This document shows positions 1-5,405 of a stretch of 5,755 nucleotides of DNA, piece after piece. The stretch comes from an uncultured Ruminococcus sp. (GTDB lineage Bacteria > Bacillota > Clostridia > Oscillospirales > Ruminococcaceae): contig CAMWVM010000114.1 in NCBI GenBank assembly GCA_947177715.1, positions 1-5,755 of the forward strand, given 5' to 3'. Each line of letters starts with the position of its first letter. Position 1 is the stretch's first letter. The notes under the pieces are model-generated. The model saw nothing but the letters and a program-made list of their open reading frames with translations. It was not told where the DNA came from and ran no database searches. Made by a program: the position numbers and the translations under genes.

Positions 1-74
1 TTTTCTTTCAAGCAGAAGACGGAATACGATATTCTCAGGAGTCACGTGGGCTCGGAGTTGTGTATTAGAGACAG
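1..74. other. Illumina P7 / Nextera adapter read-through (artefact, not genomic)
   Basis: This is library adapter left on the contig end. Positions 9-32 match the 24-base P7 primer (begins CAAGCAGAAGACGG) with mismatches at 23 and 30. Positions 33-40 occupy the i7 index slot and read TCTCAGGA, one base from GCTCAGGA, the adapter form of Nextera index N704. Positions 41-74 match the 34-base Nextera read-2 transposon end (CTCGG core, ending AGAGACAG) with mismatches at 44, 58 and 66. Positions 1-8 are T-rich; on the other strand they are the A-rich run that follows when a read passes the end of the adapter. The order is that of a minus-strand read running out of a short insert. A TAG at 66-68, in frame with the following kinase, comes from one of the mismatches and has no biological meaning. 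The adapter sequences are recalled from general knowledge and were not looked up. Confidence 0.96.
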
Positions 75-611
75 GGCGTCGGAGGAGGAATTATAATAGA
101 TAAAAAAATCTATTCCGGATTTAATTTTGCAGGAGCTGAAATCGGTCATACCGTAATCGACCCAAATGGTCCTGAATGTACCTGTGGAAGAAAAGGCTGT
201 TTTGAAGTATTCTCTTCAGCAACAGGACTTATTCATATGACAAAAGAAGCTATGGAGTATAATACAGATTCTTTGTTATGGAAAGCAAGTAAAGAAGAAG
301 GAAAAGTTTCTGCAAGAACAGCATTTAATGCCATGAGAATGGGCGATACCACAGCGAAAAATGTTATTGATAAATATATCAGATATCTTGCCTGCGGAAT
401 TACAAATACAATAAACATCTTCCAGCCTGATATTCTGTGTATCGGCGGAGGAGTATGCAACGAAGGCGATCCTCTTCTAATCCCGCTGAAAGAACTGGTA
501 GAAAAAGAAGTTTACACAAAAAATTCACCTAAGAATACAGAGATAGTTATTGCACAGCTTGGCAATGATGCCGGAATTATCGGTGCTGCATTTTTGGGAC
601 TTAACAAATAA
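75..611 (+). CDS. glcK: ROK-family sugar kinase, probable glucokinase (5' end missing)
   Basis: This is the C-terminal 178 residues of a ROK (repressor, ORF, kinase) protein, probably the cytoplasmic ATP-dependent glucokinase that makes glucose 6-phosphate. Translation is open from the first base after the adapter. It begins GVGGGIII, the glycine-rich segment that follows the missing catalytic-Asp region in this family. Next comes the ROK signature: EIGH (His25 of the fragment), then CTCGRKGCFE with Cys35, Cys37 and Cys42. In ROK kinases this His and the three Cys bind a structural zinc. A second glycine-rich segment, CIGGGV, lies near residue 120, and the end (GNDAGIIGAAFLG) is typical of the family. 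Full-length members have about 310-320 residues, so roughly 130-140 are missing, including the N-terminal ATP-binding motif. The ATG at 237 is internal and is not the start: the zinc motif lies upstream of it. Glucose specificity is inferred from resemblance to clostridial glucokinases; another hexose or N-acetyl sugar is possible. ilvD follows after 47 bases with no obvious terminator. Confidence 0.9.
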   Translation, partial: GVGGGIIIDKKIYSGFNFAGAEIGHTVIDPNGPECTCGRKGCFEVFSSATGLIHMTKEAMEYNTDSLLWKASKEEGKVSARTAFNAMRMGDTTAKNVIDKYIRYLACGITNTINIFQPDILCIGGGVCNEGDPLLIPLKELVEKEVYTKNSPKNTEIVIAQLGNDAGIIGAAFLGLNK

Positions 612-658
612 CAGAAATATATTGATGTATAAGTAAATTAATAAAGAGGTAATTTTAA

Positions 659-2335
659 ATGTCAGAATGTAAAGATTGTAACTTTTTTTGCGACGGAGTA
701 GATAAAGCTCCACAACGTTCGCTTTTTAATGCTCTTGGAATGACAAAGGAGGAAATGAGAAAGCCCTTGGTAGGTATCGTTTCTTCTTATAACGAGATCG
801 TTCCGGGACATATGAATATTGACAAAATCGTTGACGCAGTAAAGCTTGGCGTTGCTATGGCAGGCGGTACTCCTGTTGTGTTCCCTGCAATCGCAGTATG
901 CGACGGTATAGCTATGGGACATTTGGGAATGAAATATTCTCTCGTAACCCGTGACCTTATTGCCGACTCAACAGAGTGTATGGCCCTTGCTCATCACTTC
1001 GATGCTTTGGTTATGGTACCAAACTGTGATAAGAACGTACCTGGTCTGCTTATGGCTGCCGCAAGAGTAAACGTGCCTACTATCTTCGTTTCGGGAGGTC
1101 CAATGCTTGCAGGCCACGTTAAGGGTAAAAAGACTTCCCTTTCAAGTATGTTTGAAGCTGTAGGTTCACAGGCGGCTGGTACTATGACAATGGAAGACGT
1201 AGAAGAATTTGAAAATAAAGCTTGCCCAACCTGCGGTTCATGCTCAGGTATGTATACAGCTAATTCAATGAACTGCTTAACTGAAGTCCTCGGTATGGGA
1301 CTTGGAGGAAACGGTACTATTCCTGCTGTATATTCTGAAAGAATAAAGCTTGCTAAGCATGCAGGAATGCAGATCATGGAGCTTATTAAAAAGAATATCC
1401 GACCTCGTGATATCATGACAGAAAAGGCTTTTCAAAATGCACTTACTGTAGATATGGCTTTGGGATGTTCAACTAACTCAATGCTTCACCTCCCTGCTAT
1501 CGCTCATGAGTGCGGTATTGACCTTAACCTTGACATAGCAAATAGTATTTCTGCTAAAACACCAAACCTCTGTCACCTTGCTCCTGCAGGTCACACTTAT
1601 ATGGAAGATTTGAACGAAGCAGGCGGAGTTTATGCAGTAATGAAAGAGCTTACAAAGAAAGACCTGCTTAACACAGATATTATCACCTGCACAGGAAAAA
1701 CCGTTGGTGAAAACATTGCAAACGCAGTAAATAAAGATCCAGAGGTTATCAGACCTGTGGAAAATCCATATTCCGAAACAGGAGGAATTGCAGTTCTTAA
1801 GGGCAATATTGCTCCTGACAGTTGTGTAGTAAAGCGTTCTGCCGTTGTTCCTGAAATGATGGTGCATGAAGGTCCTGCAAAAGTATTTGACTGTGAGGAA
1901 GAGGCTATTGCAGCAATCAAGGGCGGAAAAATTGTCGCAGGCGATGTTGTTGTTATCAGATATGAGGGACCAAAGGGCGGCCCAGGGATGAGAGAAATGC
2001 TCAACCCAACTTCTGCTATTGCAGGCATGGGCCTTGGCTCATCTGTTGCACTTATCACCGACGGACGTTTCAGCGGAGCTTCACGTGGCGCTTCAATCGG
2101 ACATGTTTCTCCTGAAGCTGCTGTCGGCGGACCTATTGCATTAATCGAAGAGGGAGATATCATATCAATCAATATTCCTGCAAATACTATTAACGTCAAG
2201 GTTTCCGATGAAGTGCTTGCTGAAAGAAAAGCAAAATGGCAGCCAAGAGAACCTAAGGTTACAACAGGATATCTTGCAAGATATGCTTCCATGGTTACTT
2301 CAGGAAACAGAGGCGCAGTTCTTGAAATAAAATAA
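659..2335 (+). CDS. ilvD: Dihydroxy-acid dehydratase IlvD
   Basis: IlvD dehydrates 2,3-dihydroxy-isovalerate and 2,3-dihydroxy-3-methylvalerate to the 2-keto acids that precede valine, leucine and isoleucine. It is a cytoplasmic Fe-S, Mg-dependent enzyme. The 558 residues match the usual length of about 550-560. Visible family motifs include [10 protein letters not shown] (42-51), [10 protein letters not shown] (79-88, with Mg-ligand Asp82), PNCDKNVPG (121-129, with cluster Cys123 and Lys125, carbamylated in the family), [19 protein letters not shown] (188-206, with cluster Cys195), [12 protein letters not shown] (269-280) and [19 protein letters not shown] (469-487, catalytic Ser probably 472). 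PGH is present in place of the PCN Cys of the [2Fe-2S] subgroup, so a [4Fe-4S]-like cluster of the E. coli kind is more likely. The N-terminus carries an extra Cys4-x2-Cys7-x3-Cys11 group. The ATG has a Shine-Dalgarno sequence AAAGAGGT at 643-650, 8 bases upstream. pyrC starts 13 bases after the stop, so co-transcription is likely. No T-box or leader can fit in the 47 bases upstream. Confidence 0.98.
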   Translation: MSECKDCNFFCDGVDKAPQRSLFNALGMTKEEMRKPLVGIVSSYNEIVPGHMNIDKIVDAVKLGVAMAGGTPVVFPAIAVCDGIAMGHLGMKYSLVTRDLIADSTECMALAHHFDALVMVPNCDKNVPGLLMAAARVNVPTIFVSGGPMLAGHVKGKKTSLSSMFEAVGSQAAGTMTMEDVEEFENKACPTCGSCSGMYTANSMNCLTEVLGMGLGGNGTIPAVYSERIKLAKHAGMQIMELIKKNIRPRDIMTEKAFQNALTVDMALGCSTNSMLHLPAIAHECGIDLNLDIANSISAKTPNLCHLAPAGHTYMEDLNEAGGVYAVMKELTKKDLLNTDIITCTGKTVGENIANAVNKDPEVIRPVENPYSETGGIAVLKGNIAPDSCVVKRSAVVPEMMVHEGPAKVFDCEEEAIAAIKGGKIVAGDVVVIRYEGPKGGPGMREMLNPTSAIAGMGLGSSVALITDGRFSGASRGASIGHVSPEAAVGGPIALIEEGDIISINIPANTINVKVSDEVLAERKAKWQPREPKVTTGYLARYASMVTSGNRGAVLEIK

Positions 2336-2348
2336 TTGAGGTTATAAT

Positions 2349-3617
2349 ATGACTCTGTTAATAAAAAACGTTCATGCAGTTGACCCGTCAGAGGGACTTG
2401 ATAAAATTACGGATATTTATGCCGAAGACGGCATTATAAAGAAAATAGGTAAAATTGACTGTGATGCCGACAGAGTAATTGACGGCAAGTCAAAGCTTGT
2501 GGCTTTTCCCGGACTTTTTGATATGCACGTCCACCTCCGTGATCCGGGATTCACTCATAAAGAGGATATTATCACGGGAACAAATGCCGCTAAGGCAGGC
2601 GGATTCACAGGTGTTGCCTGTATGCCTAACACTAAGCCTGTCACTGATAATGCAGAAGTTGTTGATTATATTTTAAAAAAAGCTGAGAAAACAGGGATCA
2701 GAGTTTATCCTGTGGGCTGCGTTACTAAAGGAATGCAAAGCAAGGAGCTTACTGACTTTGCAGAGCTGAAAAATGCAGGATGTGTTGCAATATCAGATGA
2801 CGGACGACCTGTGGAAAATGCAGAGCTTATGCGTCAGGCATTGGAACAATCGGGTGATTTTGACTTGACTGTACTTTCCCACTGTGAAGATTTAAAGATT
2901 ATTAACGGCGGTATTATAAATAAGGGCGAGATTTCCCAAAAACTTGGCGTCAAGGGTATGGACAGAGCTTCGGAGGATTATATAACAGCCCGTGAAATTG
3001 CCTTAGCAATGTCGTGCGATGCAAAAATTCATATCTGCCATGTTTCTACAAAGGGTTCGGTAAATATAATTAAAGCTGCAAAAAAAGACGGCGTTAAAGT
3101 AACCTGTGAAACTGCCCCGCACTATTTCACCTATACTGACGAAAAGCTTTTAAGTCGTGATGCAAATTACAGAATGTCCCCTCCTCTCAGAACAGAAGAG
3201 GATAGAATTGCAATAGAAAATGCCATCATTGACGGTACGATTGACTGCATTATTACAGACCATGCTCCGCATGCCGAGGAAGAAAAGGCTGATTTTGAAA
3301 AAGCGCCTAACGGAGTTGTGGGACTTGAAACATCTTTGGCAATGACTTTGACAAGGCTTTATCACACAGGAAAAGCAAGTCTTTCAAAGATCGCAGAGCT
3401 TATGTCAATTAACCCAAGAGAAATTTTAGACATAAAACCTGTGAAAATTACAGAAGGATATGAATGTAACCTTGCTTTATTTGATCCTGATTATGAATGG
3501 GAGGTTATCCCTGAAGAGCTTCACTCGAAATCCAAGAATACTGTTTTCAAAGGTGAAAAATGCAAAGGAAAAGTGATTTATACAATTTGTAATGGCAAGA
3601 TTGTATTTGAATTATAA
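2349..3617 (+). CDS. pyrC: Dihydroorotase PyrC (class I)
   Basis: PyrC cyclises N-carbamoyl-L-aspartate to dihydroorotate, the third step of de novo UMP synthesis, as a zinc amidohydrolase in the cytoplasm. The 422 residues fit the class I (Bacillus/Aquifex-type) enzymes rather than the shorter E. coli type of about 345. After a small N-terminal beta domain comes the metal motif DMHVHLRDPG (58-67) with His60, His62 and substrate-binding Arg64. CMPNTKPVTD (91-100) includes substrate Asn94. AISDDGRP (147-154) supplies Asp150/151, the Asp that replaces the carbamylated Lys of other classes. LSHCED gives His178, ICHVSTKGS gives His231, and IITDHAPHAEEEK (301-313) gives catalytic Asp304 and His308. 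The C-terminal beta segment (NLALFDP, then GKVIYTICNGKIV) is intact. GAGGT, at 2338-2342 in the form GAGGT within the 13-base gap after ilvD, is the likely Shine-Dalgarno site, with the ATG about 7 bases downstream. pyrF follows 18 bases after the stop. All key catalytic residues are present, so the enzyme should be active. Confidence 0.98.
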   Translation: MTLLIKNVHAVDPSEGLDKITDIYAEDGIIKKIGKIDCDADRVIDGKSKLVAFPGLFDMHVHLRDPGFTHKEDIITGTNAAKAGGFTGVACMPNTKPVTDNAEVVDYILKKAEKTGIRVYPVGCVTKGMQSKELTDFAELKNAGCVAISDDGRPVENAELMRQALEQSGDFDLTVLSHCEDLKIINGGIINKGEISQKLGVKGMDRASEDYITAREIALAMSCDAKIHICHVSTKGSVNIIKAAKKDGVKVTCETAPHYFTYTDEKLLSRDANYRMSPPLRTEEDRIAIENAIIDGTIDCIITDHAPHAEEEKADFEKAPNGVVGLETSLAMTLTRLYHTGKASLSKIAELMSINPREILDIKPVKITEGYECNLALFDPDYEWEVIPEELHSKSKNTVFKGEKCKGKVIYTICNGKIVFEL

Positions 3618-3620
3618 TAT

Positions 3621-3627
3621 AAAGGAG
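3621..3627 (+). promoter_or_regulatory. Ribosome binding site that sets the pyrF start
   Basis: AAAGGAG sits 8 bases before the ATG at 3636, an ideal Shine-Dalgarno spacing. The in-frame GTG at 3627-3629 shares its first base with this site, so it cannot serve as the start. The site is part of a 16-base block at 3614-3629 that recurs, with one change, ahead of pyrK. Confidence 0.9.
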
Positions 3628-3635
3628 TGACTCAA

Positions 3636-4568
3636 ATGTCATTTGACAGACTTATTGAAAAAATTGTACAGACACAAAACCCCTCTGTGGTAGGACTTGA
3701 CCCTAAGCTTGAATATGTTCCTCAATTTATCATTGACAAGAAAGTCAAGAAATACGGTAAATCCTTAAAAGCAGCTTCAAAGGCTATTCTTGAATTTAAC
3801 AAGGCAATTATTGATGAAATTCATGACATCTGCCCTGCTATTAAACCACAGGCTGCTTATTATGAGATGTATGGCTATGAGGGAGTTAAAACTTTGTATA
3901 AAACAATACAGTATGCTCAAAATAAGGGTATGTTTGTAATGACTGACGGAAAACGTAACGATATCGGTGCGACTATGGAAGCATATGCTACTGCTCACTT
4001 GGGACTTACCGACGTGTGCGGTGAAGAGATCCCTGCTTTCGGAGCAGATGCTCTAACTGTAAACGGATATCTTGGAACTGACGGAATTGCTCCGCTCCTT
4101 GAAAAATGTGACGAATATGACAAAGGAATTTTCGTTCTTGTAAAGACATCAAACAAATCAAGCGGAGAATTGCAGGATTTAAAAATCGGCGATAAGACTG
4201 TCTATGCAACCATGGGTGAGCTTTGCGAAAACTGGGGTAAAGACCATATGGGCAAATATGGCTATTCCAGCGTTGGTGCTGTTGTTGGTGCAACCTATCC
4301 TGAACAGCTTGCTGAAATGAGAAAGGCTCTTCCACATACATTTTTCCTTGTGCCAGGTTACGGTGCACAGGGTGGCGGCGCCGAGGGCGTTGCAAAAGGA
4401 TTTGATGAAAACGGATTGGGTGCAATCGTAAACTCCTCTCGTGGCGTTATGTGCGCATACAAGAAAGAGGGATGCGATGAGCACGATTTTGCAAAAGCTG
4501 CAAGACGTGAAGTTATTCGTATGAAAGAGGATATTATCTCTTATCTTCCTAAGATTTCACTTGATTAA
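3636..4568 (+). CDS. pyrF: Orotidine 5'-phosphate decarboxylase PyrF (type 2)
   Basis: PyrF decarboxylates OMP to UMP, the last step of de novo UMP synthesis, as a cofactor-free TIM-barrel enzyme in the cytoplasm. From the ATG at 3636 the product has 310 residues, the length of the type 2 (mycobacterial/myxococcal-like) subfamily and longer than the roughly 230-240 of type 1. Visible motifs are VVGLDPKLEYVP (18-29, Asp22), AIKPQAAYYE (68-77, Lys70), the catalytic segment MTDGKRNDIGAT (102-113, with Asp104, Lys106 and Asp109 of the Asp-Lys-Asp-Lys network), ALTVNGYLG (139-147), LVPGYGAQGGG (238-248) and NSSRGV (266-271, Arg269), the last two forming the phosphate grip. A GTG in frame at 3627 would add three residues, but it overlaps the ribosome binding site, so the ATG is preferred. 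The gene lies 18 bases after pyrC and is followed after 11 bases by a terminator-like hairpin. Confidence 0.97.
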   Translation: MSFDRLIEKIVQTQNPSVVGLDPKLEYVPQFIIDKKVKKYGKSLKAASKAILEFNKAIIDEIHDICPAIKPQAAYYEMYGYEGVKTLYKTIQYAQNKGMFVMTDGKRNDIGATMEAYATAHLGLTDVCGEEIPAFGADALTVNGYLGTDGIAPLLEKCDEYDKGIFVLVKTSNKSSGELQDLKIGDKTVYATMGELCENWGKDHMGKYGYSSVGAVVGATYPEQLAEMRKALPHTFFLVPGYGAQGGGAEGVAKGFDENGLGAIVNSSRGVMCAYKKEGCDEHDFAKAARREVIRMKEDIISYLPKISLD

Positions 4569-4579
4569 TCAGACTTTAT

Positions 4580-4607
4580 CGGGCGGTTAAACTCCGCCCG
4601 TTTATTT
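4580..4607 (+). terminator. Terminator-like hairpin between pyrF and pyrK
   Basis: A perfect 7-bp GC-rich stem, CGGGCGG (4580-4586) with CCGCCCG (4594-4600), encloses a 7-base loop. It is followed directly by TTTATTT (4601-4607). This is the form of a Rho-independent terminator on the + strand, starting 11 bases after the pyrF stop. The T-tract is broken by one A, so termination may be partial. The opposite orientation lacks a T-tract. pyrK starts only 31 bases past the stem with no clear promoter between, so the hairpin probably reduces rather than stops transcription into pyrKD. It could also stabilise the 3' end of the upstream message. Confidence 0.75.
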
Positions 4608-4615
4608 AATAATAT

Positions 4616-4624
4616 AAAGGGGTG
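4616..4624 (+). promoter_or_regulatory. Ribosome binding site supporting the TTG start of pyrK
   Basis: AAAGGGGTG lies ahead of the TTG at 4632; the AAAGGGG core ends 9 bases before that codon. An in-frame TGA at 4626-4628 blocks any earlier start, and the next in-frame ATG falls at about codon 118. The rare TTG start is therefore well determined. Confidence 0.85.
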
Positions 4625-4631
4625 TTGATTT

Positions 4632-5405
4632 TTGTACAAACAAGGAAAATACGCAATCATCAACAAAAATGCCATTGCCAAAGGCATTTTTGACATAATT
4701 GTAAAATGTCCTGACATCGCTGAAAATACAAAGGCTGGTCAGTTTGCACAGGTTGCAGCTGAAGGATTTTTCCTCCGCAGACCTATTTCAATCTGCGACA
4801 TTGACAAAGAAAACGGTACAATCCGCCTTGTTTTCGAGATAAGAGGAAAAGGAACCGATAAAATTTCAGAGCTTAACAAGGGAGATTTAATTGACATTAT
4901 TGCTCCCTTGGGCAACGGTTTTAAGGTGCTTGAAAAAGGGAAAAAGGCAATTTGCATAGGTGGTGGAATAGGTACTCCTCCCATGGTTGGAATCGCAAAG
5001 GAATATGGTGAAAATGCAACTGTAATCAGCGGTTTTCGCTCGGCGAACGCAGTGATTTTACAGGAAGATTTCAAAGCAATGGGTTGTGAAACAATTCTTT
5101 GCACTGATGACGGAACAGCAGGCATTCACGGCTTTGTTACTGACGCTTTAAAAGCAAAATTAAAAGATGAAAAGCCTGATATTATTTACGCTTGCGGTCC
5201 TATGCCCATGCTCAAGGCTATTGTTACAATGGCAGAAGAATACGGAATTGAAACACAGGTTTCTCTTGAACAGCGTATGGCTTGCGGCGTTGGCGCTTGT
5301 CTTGTATGCGTATGCAGAACAGTAAAAGATGGCAAGGAAATTTTCTCTCACGTCTGCACTGACGGTCCTGTATTTGACGGCAAGGAGGTTGTTTTTAATG
5401 GCTGA
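4632..5405 (+). CDS. pyrK: Dihydroorotate dehydrogenase B electron-transfer subunit PyrK
   Basis: PyrK is the FAD and [2Fe-2S] subunit of class 1B dihydroorotate dehydrogenase. It passes electrons from the FMN of PyrD to NAD+, the two subunits forming a cytoplasmic PyrD2-PyrK2 complex. The 257 residues match the family length. Domains in order are: a ferredoxin-reductase-like FAD domain (about 1-98) with the flavin motif LRRPISICD (48-56); an NAD-binding domain (about 103-205) with [10 protein letters not shown] (109-118) and YACGPMPML (186-194); and a C-terminal [2Fe-2S] segment with Cys218, Cys223, Cys226 and Cys242 in the pattern C-x4-C-x2-C-x15-C ([11 protein letters not shown], then HVCTDGPVF). 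An extra Cys228 lies within the cluster loop. Translation starts at TTG (codon 1, then Tyr-Lys-Gln-Gly), backed by a good ribosome binding site. The stop overlaps the pyrD start, consistent with coupled synthesis of the two subunits. A hairpin lies upstream and a 10-bp inverted repeat sits in codons 11-21. Confidence 0.97.
   Translation: MYKQGKYAIINKNAIAKGIFDIIVKCPDIAENTKAGQFAQVAAEGFFLRRPISICDIDKENGTIRLVFEIRGKGTDKISELNKGDLIDIIAPLGNGFKVLEKGKKAICIGGGIGTPPMVGIAKEYGENATVISGFRSANAVILQEDFKAMGCETILCTDDGTAGIHGFVTDALKAKLKDEKPDIIYACGPMPMLKAIVTMAEEYGIETQVSLEQRMACGVGACLVCVCRTVKDGKEIFSHVCTDGPVFDGKEVVFNG
4664..4692 (+). repeat. Perfect 10-bp inverted repeat within the first codons of pyrK
   Basis: CAAAAATGCC (4664-4673) is the exact reverse complement of GGCATTTTTG (4683-4692), with a 9-base loop between. 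The loop holds a second TGCC (4676-4679) that could pair instead with GGCA (4683-4686) over a 3-base loop, so two exclusive folds are possible. The A-run, short GC core and T-run resemble a weak terminator, but the structure lies in coding sequence (Lys-Asn-Ala-Ile-Ala-Lys-Gly-Ile-Phe). A role in tuning translation or transcription of pyrK is possible; chance is also possible. Confidence 0.6.
5382..5388 (+). promoter_or_regulatory. Ribosome binding site for pyrD inside the end of pyrK
   Basis: AAGGAGG, a full Shine-Dalgarno match, lies in the last codons of pyrK and is followed after 9 bases by the pyrD ATG at 5398. It fixes the pyrD start and the 8-base overlap with pyrK. Confidence 0.92.

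Noticed and set aside
1..74. Transposon end or mobile-element remnant (a Tn5-like mosaic end is visible)
   Set aside because: The AGAGACAG end is the engineered Tn5 mosaic end of a Nextera library, joined to the P7 primer in the commercial order, so it is a library artefact and not a natural insertion.
237..611. Separate small gene starting at ATG 237
   Set aside because: The frame is open and shows ROK motifs from 75, so this is the tail of the kinase and not an independent gene.
612..658. Riboswitch, T-box, PyrR site or attenuator ahead of ilvD
   Set aside because: The gap is only 47 bases, AT-rich, with no stem-loop that I can see and no T-box or PyrR-like motif. It holds only the ilvD ribosome binding site and no convincing promoter.
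1630..2292. 220-residue open frame on the minus strand, antisense to ilvD
   Set aside because: It lies wholly within ilvD, whose motifs are continuous in the + frame. The product is low-complexity Ser/Pro/Ile-rich and matches no family I recognise. Treated as a shadow, as are all other antisense frames in the window.
2322..2348. Promoter ahead of pyrC: TTGAAA (2322-2327) and TATAAT (2343-2348)
   Set aside because: The -10 match is perfect, but the spacer is only 15 bases and transcription would start past the pyrC ATG, losing the start codon and ribosome binding site. AT-rich coincidence is more likely.
3613..3618. TATAAT -10 box ahead of pyrF
   Set aside because: No -35 hexamer at proper spacing was found, and the start point would fall inside the Shine-Dalgarno sequence.
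4006..4425. 139-residue minus-strand frame rich in His, Gln and Arg
   Set aside because: It is antisense to conserved pyrF sequence, and its odd composition follows from the complementary codons. No ribosome binding site was seen to favour it.
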